Shown here piece after piece: positions 1 through 6,138 of a stretch of DNA of 7,231 nt. The DNA is from SZUA-521 sp041738285. Lineage in GTDB: Bacteria > Pseudomonadota > Gammaproteobacteria > Pseudomonadales > Azotimanducaceae. Both the position numbers and the translations under genes were made by a program. The stretch lies in contig JBGSQB010000035.1 in the NCBI GenBank assembly GCA_041738285.1, forward strand, positions 1 through 7,231, given 5' to 3'. The number at the start of each line of letters is the position of its first letter. Positions within the stretch are counted from its first letter, which is position 1. The notes under the pieces were generated by a model that searched no databases, was not told where the DNA came from, and saw nothing but the letters and a program-made list of their open reading frames with translations.

Positions 1-1
1 C

Positions 2-736
2 GAACCAGAGGAAATCGTGGCCCGCATCGGCACCCTGTTCGGCCCGCGTCCCCTGGACGGGGTGCGCGCGCTGGTCACCGCCGGCCCGACCCGGGAAGCG
101 ATCGACCCGGTGCGCTACATATCCAATCACAGCTCCGGGAAGCAGGGTTACGCGGTCGCGTCGGCATTGGCGGCTGCGGGCGCGCAGGTCACCTTGATCA
201 GCGGCCCGGTGAGTCTCGCATCGCCCCCGGGCGTCGAACGGATCAACGTCGTCAGCGCACGGGACATGCACGACGCCGTTATCGCGCGATGCGCCGGCGC
301 AGCAATTTTTGTCGGCGTTGCCGCGGTTGCTGACTATAGACCGGACGATCCAGCCCCACAGAAGATCAAGAAACGCAGCGACCAGGCCGCACCCACGATC
401 GACCTGATCGAAAATCCGGACATCATCGCGGCAGTCGCCGCGCGCGCTGATCGACCGTTCGTGGTTGGATTCGCCGCCGAGACCCAGAACACGCTCGAGC
501 ATGCGCGTCAGAAACTGACACGCAAGCGCCTCGACATGATCGCCGTGAACGATGTCTCGGATCGAAGCATCGGATTCGAAAGCGACAGCAACGCTGTCAC
601 GATCATCACGGCCAGCGGATGCGAGCGCCTGGAACGCGCATCCAAAGCCGAGATCGCGCGCGCGATCGTCGATCGAATCTGCGCCGTGGGCCACTTCCCT
701 AGCCACGGCAGGGCGGCCGCAATACCATCACAATGA
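2..736 (+). CDS. coaBC: Coenzyme A biosynthesis bifunctional protein CoaBC, CoaB (phosphopantothenoylcysteine synthetase) part; 5' end cut by window
   Basis: The CoaB half of CoaBC joins 4'-phosphopantothenate to cysteine using CTP; the CoaC half, which decarboxylates the product, lies upstream of the window. The frame is open to the left edge (residues EPEEIVARI, a typical CoaC-CoaB junction), so the GTG at 17 is an internal codon and not the start. About 244 residues are visible of a protein usually near 400. Seen: VTAGPTRE near the domain start, ISNHSSGKQGY (from 119), whose Asn matches the residue needed for the synthetase reaction in E. coli, VAAVADYRP, the KIKK motif with the active-site lysine region (362-373), ENPDII, VGFAAET and the DMIAVNDVS...IGF.SDSN block. 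The domain looks complete to the TGA at 734-736. It is followed after 21 bases by algC, where many relatives have dut. Identification is very firm. Confidence 0.97.
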   Translation, partial: EPEEIVARIGTLFGPRPLDGVRALVTAGPTREAIDPVRYISNHSSGKQGYAVASALAAAGAQVTLISGPVSLASPPGVERINVVSARDMHDAVIARCAGAAIFVGVAAVADYRPDDPAPQKIKKRSDQAAPTIDLIENPDIIAAVAARADRPFVVGFAAETQNTLEHARQKLTRKRLDMIAVNDVSDRSIGFESDSNAVTIITASGCERLERASKAEIARAIVDRICAVGHFPSHGRAAAIPSQ

Positions 737-744
737 ACCAGGTT

Positions 745-750
745 GGAAGG
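745..750 (+). promoter_or_regulatory. Shine-Dalgarno site that decides the algC start (GTG 758)
   Basis: GGAAGG lies seven bases before GTG 758. The only in-frame start further upstream, TTG 743, precedes this site and has no good ribosome binding site of its own, so GTG 758 is preferred and gives 869 residues instead of 874. Confidence 0.75.
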
Positions 751-757
751 TCAATTC

Positions 758-3367
758 GTGGGACGTAACGCAGCCGACGCGGGCGCGCCGGACGTTGAAG
801 AAGAATCGCTCGCCACCAGCGACCGGACAAAGGCGCGCCCGCTGACGTCTGGCCTTTGGACATATCCTCTCATCGCTATCGGAACATCGCTCGTTGGCCT
901 TGCGATAGCCTTCATACTCGTCTGGTTCAGCATTTCTGCGCCGGCGAACGAGCGCCATGAAGGGTGGCTGCGGGATGCGCACGCGCAGATGTACTCGACC
1001 GTGCTCAACCTGCGATCCGCGTCATTGCGCCGTGAAGTCGACGCGGTTGCGAACGCGCCGGAAGTGATCGCAGCGCTGACATCCTACGATGCCGCGACCA
1101 TTGCAACGATGAGTGCGCGGCTGAGCAAGCTCTTACCCAATGCCGAGCGCGTCGACCTGATCCTGAAAGGCAAGGGGGCCGTGGACCTGAACGCAACTAC
1201 CCCGATTTCGTTCGCGGCCCTGGATGTGATCAAGCGCGCCGAGACGCAGGAATTCGTCGGTCCGGAAGCGTCTCAAGTCAATCAGCGAACTGTGTTCTAC
1301 GTCGCAAGACCCGTGGTCGATGATCGCTCCATCGTTGGCGTGTTGTTCGCCGCAATCTCGCTCGAGTATTTCATGGGCCCGATGCAGACGCTGCCCGACA
1401 GCCTGGGCTTCGTCACGTTGGAGCAACAGTTCGAAGGCACTGCGCCCCGCACGGTGCTGCAGTATGGCAAGGATGAAGGCACCCTGAACCCGATCCGAAC
1501 GAAGCTCGAGACGGCCAACTGGTACGCAACCTTCAAACCGAATCCCGATGTCATCGAAAGCGTCGCGAGACCCATATCGTTGGTGACGCCATTCATGGTT
1601 GCCGTGTCGCTCTTGCTTGCGGGCGTCTACCTGAGCGCATCGCGCATGTTTGCGGCCATGGACAAGGACGCCACACAGCTCATCGACTACGTGACGCGCG
1701 TCGTGCGCGGTCGCGCCGCCGGCAATGTGGAGCGCTATCGCCTGGTTCTGTTCCAACAAATCGCCACTGCCGCGGGACGATTCGCCCGCCGCGTGCCACG
1801 CGATCGCAGCGCGCCACCGCCGCTGCCAAACACCGTTTCCAAAGCTGACGCTACGCCAGCCAAGGGCAAATCGAATCTCGCGGTACCGCAGGGACCTGAA
1901 GTCGACGACGATGACGATTTCCTCGACGTGCGCTCCAACGTCAAGGACGACAACTTCGGCATCGAAGTCTCCGAACAGGTATCCCCCGTTGACCTGGGGT
2001 TGTCCATCGACCCACAGGTGTTCCGCGCCTATGACATCCGCGGCATCGTCGGCAAGACGTTCAGCCCCGATCTCGTGTACTGGATCGGCCGCGCATTCGC
2101 AGCCCAAGCGCGTAGCGAGTCCCGCACCCGGGTCGTGGTCGGCCGCGATGGCAGGCACTCGAGCCCAGGCCTTTCCGAAGCATTGACCCGCGGCCTGCGC
2201 GAAGGCGGCTGCGACGTCATGGACGTCGGTCAGGTGCCGACGCCACTGCTGTATTACGCGACACACGCGCTCGACACCGGCACCGGCATCATGATCACGG
2301 GTTCCCACAATCCTCCGGAATACAACGGATTGAAGATGATGATTGCGGGCGTCACTCTCGCCGAAGGCCGGATCCAGCGGCTAAGGGAACGGATCGAGAA
2401 GAACGAACTCACGGACGGCGATGGCGATCTGGAAGAAGTCGAGATCGTCGATCATTATCTCGACCGGATCATCAGCGACGTCGCGGTGGCACAACCATTG
2501 AAGGTCGTCGTGGATGCCGGCAACGGTGTCGCTGGCGCAGTGGCCCCGAGATTACTCGCGGAGCTCGGTTGCGAAGTGATCCCGCTGTATTGCGACGTCG
2601 ATGGCGACTTCCCGAACCACCACCCAGACCCGGCGGAACCCGAGAACCTCGAAGACCTGATCACCGTGGTGAAGGCGGAAAAGGCCGACATTGGCCTTGC
2701 CTTCGATGGTGATGGCGACCGTCTCGGTGTCGTCACCAATACCGGCGAGATCGTCTGGCCAGACAAACTGCTGATGTTGTTCGCGCGCGACATCGTGGGA
2801 CGTAACCCCGGCGCCGACATCATTTACGACGTCAAGTGCAGTCGCCACTTGAACACGATCATCAGTGAATACGGCGGCCGACCGATCATGTGGAAGACCG
2901 GTCATTCCCACATGAAGGCCAAGCTCAAGGAAACGGGCGCGTTACTCGCGGGAGAGTTCAGCGGTCACATCTGCTTTGGCGAGCGATGGTTCGGATTCGA
3001 CGATGCGCTGTACAGCGCGGCACGACTGCTCGAGATTCTCGGTGCCGAGTCGCAGGATTCGAACAAGCTGTTCGGCGAGTTTCCAATCACGTTCAGCACG
3101 CCCGAGATCAAGATTGCCACCACCGAGAAGCGCAAGTTCGAGGTCGTCGACCTGCTTTCCAAGCAGGGTAAATTCGGTGACGGAACGCTGACCAGCATCG
3201 ATGGCATTCGGGTCGACTATCCAGACGGCTTCGGACTAATTCGGCCCTCGAACACGAGCCCGGTGCTCACGTTGCGATTCGAGGCCGATGGCCAGGCAGC
3301 GCTCGCTCGAATTCAACGCGTGTTCCGCGATCAGCTTGCAGCAATCGATTCGTCGCTGAAGTTTTGA
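758..3367 (+). CDS. algC: Phosphomannomutase/phosphoglucomutase with N-terminal membrane and periplasmic extension (AlgC-like)
   Basis: Interconverts mannose-6-P/mannose-1-P and glucose-6-P/glucose-1-P, feeding GDP-mannose, UDP-glucose and rhamnose routes to LPS and exopolysaccharide. The C-terminal 453 residues (about 417-869) are a complete alpha-D-phosphohexomutase: FRAYDIRG at the start, phosphoserine loop TGSHNPPEYNG with Ser516, metal loop FDGDGDR (Asp650, 652, 654), sugar-specificity loop GEFSGH (732-737) and phosphate loop RPSNTSPVLTLRFE (829-842). Before it come a 35-residue cytosolic start, a membrane helix (about 36-58), a roughly 210-residue probably periplasmic domain, a second membrane helix (about 272-295), a helical basic stretch, a PPPLP segment and an acidic VDDDDDFLDV linker. 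The classic P. aeruginosa AlgC is described as about 463 residues, so this is a fused form; I recall long forms being annotated in pseudomonads and xanthomonads but cannot check. Function of the catalytic half is firm; a sensory or tethering role for the N-terminal half is inference. Confidence 0.95.
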   Translation: MGRNAADAGAPDVEEESLATSDRTKARPLTSGLWTYPLIAIGTSLVGLAIAFILVWFSISAPANERHEGWLRDAHAQMYSTVLNLRSASLRREVDAVANAPEVIAALTSYDAATIATMSARLSKLLPNAERVDLILKGKGAVDLNATTPISFAALDVIKRAETQEFVGPEASQVNQRTVFYVARPVVDDRSIVGVLFAAISLEYFMGPMQTLPDSLGFVTLEQQFEGTAPRTVLQYGKDEGTLNPIRTKLETANWYATFKPNPDVIESVARPISLVTPFMVAVSLLLAGVYLSASRMFAAMDKDATQLIDYVTRVVRGRAAGNVERYRLVLFQQIATAAGRFARRVPRDRSAPPPLPNTVSKADATPAKGKSNLAVPQGPEVDDDDDFLDVRSNVKDDNFGIEVSEQVSPVDLGLSIDPQVFRAYDIRGIVGKTFSPDLVYWIGRAFAAQARSESRTRVVVGRDGRHSSPGLSEALTRGLREGGCDVMDVGQVPTPLLYYATHALDTGTGIMITGSHNPPEYNGLKMMIAGVTLAEGRIQRLRERIEKNELTDGDGDLEEVEIVDHYLDRIISDVAVAQPLKVVVDAGNGVAGAVAPRLLAELGCEVIPLYCDVDGDFPNHHPDPAEPENLEDLITVVKAEKADIGLAFDGDGDRLGVVTNTGEIVWPDKLLMLFARDIVGRNPGADIIYDVKCSRHLNTIISEYGGRPIMWKTGHSHMKAKLKETGALLAGEFSGHICFGERWFGFDDALYSAARLLEILGAESQDSNKLFGEFPITFSTPEIKIATTEKRKFEVVDLLSKQGKFGDGTLTSIDGIRVDYPDGFGLIRPSNTSPVLTLRFEADGQAALARIQRVFRDQLAAIDSSLKF

Positions 3368-3375
3368 GCGCCACC

Positions 3376-4278
3376 ATGACAATCTCCGACGCGCAGGCGG
3401 CCAACGTCGCGAAGGTGCTCACCGAAGCGCTGCCCTACATCCGCAAGTTTCATGGTACGACGATCGTCGTGAAGTACGGCGGCAATGCCATGATCACCGA
3501 TGCGCTGACCCAGACCTTCGCCCGCGACATCGTGCTGATGAAGCTCGTTGGTATGAACCCCATCGTGGTGCATGGCGGTGGCCCGCAGATTGGCGAGTTG
3601 CTCGCCAAACTGAACATTCCGACCCGGTTCGTCGATGGCATGCGCGTGACCGATGCGGCGACCATGGATGTGGTCGAAATGGTGTTGGGTGGTCTCGTCA
3701 ATCAGGACATCGTTTCGCTGATCAATGCCGTCGGCGGACGCGCGGTTGGCATCACTGGTAAAGATGGTCAGCTCATCCAGGCGCGCAAGCTGACCGTGCA
3801 GCGTGAGTCCCCCGAGATGCGTGCGCCCGAAATCATCGACATCGGTCATGTCGGTGAAGTTGCACACGTGGATCGCGCAGTGATCGACACGCTGATCGGG
3901 AGTGGCTTCATTCCTGTGATCGCACCCATCGGCGTCGGCGACAACGGCCAGTCGTACAACATCAATGCCGATCTCGTCGCCGGCAAAATCGCCGAGTACC
4001 TTGGCGCCGAAAAGCTCATGCTGCTCACCAACACCACGGGGCTGCTCGACAAGGCAGGGCGGACACTCACGGGGCTGTCGCCGCGCGAGATTGCGACTCT
4101 GATCGACGATGGCACGATCAGCGGCGGCATGCTGCCGAAGGTGCGCTGTGCGGTCGAAGCCGTCAACGCCGGTGTACACAGCGCGCACATCATCGACGGT
4201 CGCATACCCCACGCTGTGCTGCTCGAGGTATTCACCGACAGCGGTGTGGGCACCTTGATTCATCGGGATGCTGCGTGA
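3376..4278 (+). CDS. argB: Acetylglutamate kinase
   Basis: Phosphorylates N-acetyl-L-glutamate with ATP, the second step of arginine synthesis, in the cytosol. The 300-residue product shows the amino-acid kinase landmarks: VVKYGGNAM (Lys33), VVHGGGPQIG (66-69 glycine loop), FVDGMRVTD (Arg90), NINADLVAGK (195-204), LLTNTTGLLD and GGMLPK (Lys255). The first 25 residues form a predicted helix ending in ALPYIRKF, and the C-terminus reads EVFTDSGVGT; both are features of the hexameric, arginine-inhibited type (as in Pseudomonas and Thermotoga) rather than the E. coli dimer. ATG 3376 is chosen because it gives the family length and places Tyr21 in the N-helix, and GAG at 3366-3368 sits seven bases upstream. 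A TTG at 3364 overlapping the algC stop would add four residues and cannot be excluded. It starts eight bases after algC and overlaps slmA by four bases. Confidence 0.97.
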   Translation: MTISDAQAANVAKVLTEALPYIRKFHGTTIVVKYGGNAMITDALTQTFARDIVLMKLVGMNPIVVHGGGPQIGELLAKLNIPTRFVDGMRVTDAATMDVVEMVLGGLVNQDIVSLINAVGGRAVGITGKDGQLIQARKLTVQRESPEMRAPEIIDIGHVGEVAHVDRAVIDTLIGSGFIPVIAPIGVGDNGQSYNINADLVAGKIAEYLGAEKLMLLTNTTGLLDKAGRTLTGLSPREIATLIDDGTISGGMLPKVRCAVEAVNAGVHSAHIIDGRIPHAVLLEVFTDSGVGTLIHRDAA

Positions 4279-4880
4279 GCCGAGGCGACCGACGCGCGGA
4301 AATACTTCAGGCGTTCGCAATGATGCTCGAAGCGTCACCAGGCTCACGCATCACCACGGCGGCGCTCGCGCGGCAGGTCGGTGTTTCCGAAGCAGCTCTG
4401 TATCGGCACTTCCCGAGCAAAGCCAAGATGATCGAAGGGCTGATCGAGTTCATCGAATCGAGCATCTTCACCCGCATCAACCGCGTGCTGGACGAGGAAG
4501 CGACGGCGGCGGGCCGTTGTCGAGATTTGCTCTGGTTGCTGCTTTCGTTCGCCGAGCGCAATCCAGGCGGTGCGCGCTTGCTCGCCGGAGACGCACTGCA
4601 AGGTGAGTCGGATCGTCTGCGCACGCGCATGCGACAATTCTATGATCGGGTGGAGACGCAGCTGAGACAAATCCTGCGCGAGGGTGCCGCCCGTAACGAG
4701 CTGAGCGCTCAGCATTCGATTCCTGCGCTGGCCAACCTGCTGCTGGCGACCGCGGAGGGGCGGATCAATCAATTCGTTCGGAGCGAGTTCAAGCTCAAAC
4801 CAACGACAGAGTGGGCCAATCAGTGGCCGTTGGTGGCTGCCGCCGTTTTCGCTTCCGATACGGGCACTCCGGTCGGCTGA
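4275..4880 (+). CDS. slmA: Nucleoid occlusion factor SlmA (TetR family)
   Basis: SlmA binds specific chromosomal palindromes and, when bound, blocks FtsZ assembly over the nucleoid. The 201-residue product has an N-terminal TetR helix-turn-helix (about 26-50, ITTAALARQVGVSEAALYRH) followed by FPSKAKMIEGLIEFIE, then FAERNPGG, VETQLRQILRE and QFVRSEFKLKPT; this pattern matches E. coli SlmA closely (EAALYRHFPSK, FVRSEFKYRPT) rather than a generic TetR repressor. The start is GTG 4275, overlapping the argB stop as GTGA, with GGGA at 4265-4268 six bases upstream. The N-terminus is somewhat shorter than in E. coli. The last ten or so residues (VFASDTGTPVG) extend beyond the usual WPL(I/V)AA end and are encoded within the overlap with the converging DUF4124 gene. 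A perfect 14-base palindrome lies inside the gene (4700-4713). Confidence 0.94.
   Translation: MSRGDRRAEILQAFAMMLEASPGSRITTAALARQVGVSEAALYRHFPSKAKMIEGLIEFIESSIFTRINRVLDEEATAAGRCRDLLWLLLSFAERNPGGARLLAGDALQGESDRLRTRMRQFYDRVETQLRQILREGAARNELSAQHSIPALANLLLATAEGRINQFVRSEFKLKPTTEWANQWPLVAAAVFASDTGTPVG
4700..4713. repeat. Perfect 14-base palindrome inside slmA, loosely SlmA-site-like
   Basis: GCTGAGCGCTCAGC reads the same on both strands. Its inner 12 bases match the published E. coli SlmA binding consensus GTGAGTACTCAC at 8 of 12 positions, including the TGAG/CTCA half sites. By chance about 0.4 palindromes of this length are expected in a window this size, so the function is unproven. Confidence 0.35.
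4820..4880. other. 61-base tail-to-tail overlap of slmA and the DUF4124 gene
   Basis: The slmA stop (TGA 4878-4880, plus strand) lies inside the last codons of the minus-strand gene, whose TGA is at 4820-4822. The two genes therefore have complementary 3' ends and no space for a conventional intergenic terminator. Confidence 0.85.
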
Positions 4881-5494
4881 TCCACGGGTTCCGGCACGCC
4901 CAGCAGCAAGCGGACGCGCTGCAGATCGCGATCGAAGCTCTCGCGCACCTGTTGCTGCTCGAGGCGCCGCGCGGCGATGGACCGCTCCCGATCCCCGATC
5001 TGGTCGGATACGATCTGCAGATTGCCGTAAACCTCGGGCGACGGCGGCTGCCCAGCACGCTCTCGCTCGGCACCCCGGGATTCGAGATCGGACTTCTTGC
5101 CGTGCAGCGATTCGAGATCCGCACGGATGCGCGCGATATCGCTCTCGATCGAATTCAACTTGCGCTGCATGGCCGCCTCGACATCCGCGGGCGATGCATA
5201 CAGCTTGAGCAGCTCATCGTCCTCGCGTTGGCGGCTAGCGCTCACTTCCTCGCGCGCGCGCCGCGCCTCGTCTTCGGCGCGCTGGCGCATGGCTTCCTGG
5301 CGCGAGGGCACGACGCGCAGTACCCGACCGTCATCACCCACCACCGAATAGCCATTCTCCACGAGGGACGGCGGAATGGAGTTCGCGAGCACCATCACGC
5401 CTTGTTCATTGCGAAAGCGATACCACTCGCCAGCGTGCGCGAAGGGCGCGAGCAGGAGCAGTGTTGCGATGACCAGGCTGGTGCGCAGATTCAT
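4820..5494 (-). CDS. Exported DUF4124-like coiled-coil protein of unknown function
   Basis: A 224-residue protein that I recognise only by domain type. Residues 1-21 form a clear signal peptide (basic NLR, hydrophobic SLVIATLLLLAPFA, cleavage site AHA/GE). Residues 24-62 (WYRFRNEQGVMVLANSIPP...YSVVGDDGRVLRVV) look like the small DUF4124 beta-rich domain found in many gammaproteobacterial envelope proteins. Three charged helical stretches follow (about 65-98, 105-145, 160-197) with heptad-like spacing and many Arg/Glu, so a coiled coil is likely; the tail is low complexity. There is no lipobox and no catalytic motif. The product is probably periplasmic. ATG 5494 overlaps the pyrE stop as ATGA and has no strong ribosome binding site, so translation probably depends on pyrE. 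Its 3' end overlaps slmA by 61 bases on the other strand. The opposite strand also has a long open frame, but the signal peptide and domain make this strand the real one. Confidence 0.85.
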   Translation of the reverse strand: MNLRTSLVIATLLLLAPFAHAGEWYRFRNEQGVMVLANSIPPSLVENGYSVVGDDGRVLRVVPSRQEAMRQRAEDEARRAREEVSASRQREDDELLKLYASPADVEAAMQRKLNSIESDIARIRADLESLHGKKSDLESRGAERERAGQPPSPEVYGNLQIVSDQIGDRERSIAARRLEQQQVRESFDRDLQRVRLLLGVPEPVDQPTGVPVSEAKTAAATNGH

Positions 5495-6138
5495 ACCGGC
5501 ATAGTGCAGTATTGCAGCTGGTAGTTGCGGATTGCTGCCAGAGAATCTGCGCCCGTTCCCGACCTGTCAAGGAACTCGATCACGTCTGGCAACGCGACGA
5601 TGCTCTCGACCCGGACGTCCAGGCGATCTGTCATTTCCTCTACCGCAGTGCGGCCGCCGTCACCACGCTCGCAGCGATCCAACGCAACCAACACGCCGGC
5701 AATCGTGCCGCCTGCTGCGCGCACAATTGCTGCCGCCTCGGCAACGGCGGTGCCTGCGGTCATCACGTCATCGACGATCACCACCCGACCCGCGAGCGGG
5801 TAACCGACGAGGGCACCGCCTTCCCCGTGTTGTTTGGCCTCTTTGCGGTTGAAGGCGACTCCAACCCGCACGCTGTGGTGCGCATCCAGCGCAATGCCGG
5901 CGGCCACGGCGATAGGAATTCCCTTGTAGGCAGGTCCGAACAACACATCCGGGCGCAGACCCCGGTCAACGATGGCGTCGGCGTAGGCCCGGCCCAGTAC
6001 GCCGAGCCCCGTGCCGTCCGCAATGGCGCCGAGGTTGAAGAAGTACGGGCTCTGACGGCCCGACTTCAGAGTGAATGTGCCGAACTTGAGCACCCCGTGG
6101 GCGATCATCAGCCGGACGAATTCGCCCCGATCGATCAT
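5491..6138 (-). CDS. pyrE: Orotate phosphoribosyltransferase
   Basis: Transfers ribose-5-phosphate from PRPP to orotate to give OMP, the fifth step of de novo UMP synthesis; a cytosolic dimer in known relatives. The 215-residue product is of family length (E. coli 213). Seen: LKSGRQSPYFFN near the N-terminus, FGPAYKGIP (67-75), the mobile catalytic loop FNRKEAKQHGEGG (96-108, with Lys99 and Lys102), and the PRPP-binding signature VVIVDDVMTAGTA (119-131). ATG 6138 overlaps the rph stop as ATGA and has GGAGG seven bases upstream; the frame stays open upstream but only inside rph, so the longer version is rejected. The stop overlaps the start of the downstream DUF4124 gene in the same way. In E. 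coli, pyrE expression is set by a UTP-sensitive attenuator between rph and pyrE; here no such space exists. Confidence 0.98.
   Translation of the reverse strand: MIDRGEFVRLMIAHGVLKFGTFTLKSGRQSPYFFNLGAIADGTGLGVLGRAYADAIVDRGLRPDVLFGPAYKGIPIAVAAGIALDAHHSVRVGVAFNRKEAKQHGEGGALVGYPLAGRVVIVDDVMTAGTAVAEAAAIVRAAGGTIAGVLVALDRCERGDGGRTAVEEMTDRLDVRVESIVALPDVIEFLDRSGTGADSLAAIRNYQLQYCTMPV

Noticed and set aside
17..736. GTG 17 as the start of a stand-alone CoaB
   Set aside because: The frame continues open to the window edge with a typical CoaC-CoaB linker, so this is the inside of a fused CoaBC gene.
1928..2002. Internal start giving a short, soluble AlgC of the classic length
   Set aside because: The only candidates in frame are GTG 1928 and TTG 2000, and neither has a properly spaced ribosome site; no ATG occurs in the linker.
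1133..2308. 391-codon open frame antisense to algC
   Set aside because: It lies opposite an unmistakable mutase and has no recognisable domain. Long antisense frames are common opposite GC-rich genes.
3331..4347. 338-codon open frame antisense to argB
   Set aside because: Same reason: full shadow of a well-conserved gene, with His/Asp/Arg-rich composition typical of a reverse frame.
4832..4849. Hairpin followed by TTTT, possible terminator for the slmA operon
   Set aside because: The stem is only five pairs with one G-T pair, and it lies before the slmA stop codon, so it would cut the message inside the gene.
4811..5524. 237-codon plus-strand frame opposite the DUF4124 gene
   Set aside because: The minus-strand protein has a clear signal peptide, a domain match and operon coupling; the plus frame has none of these.
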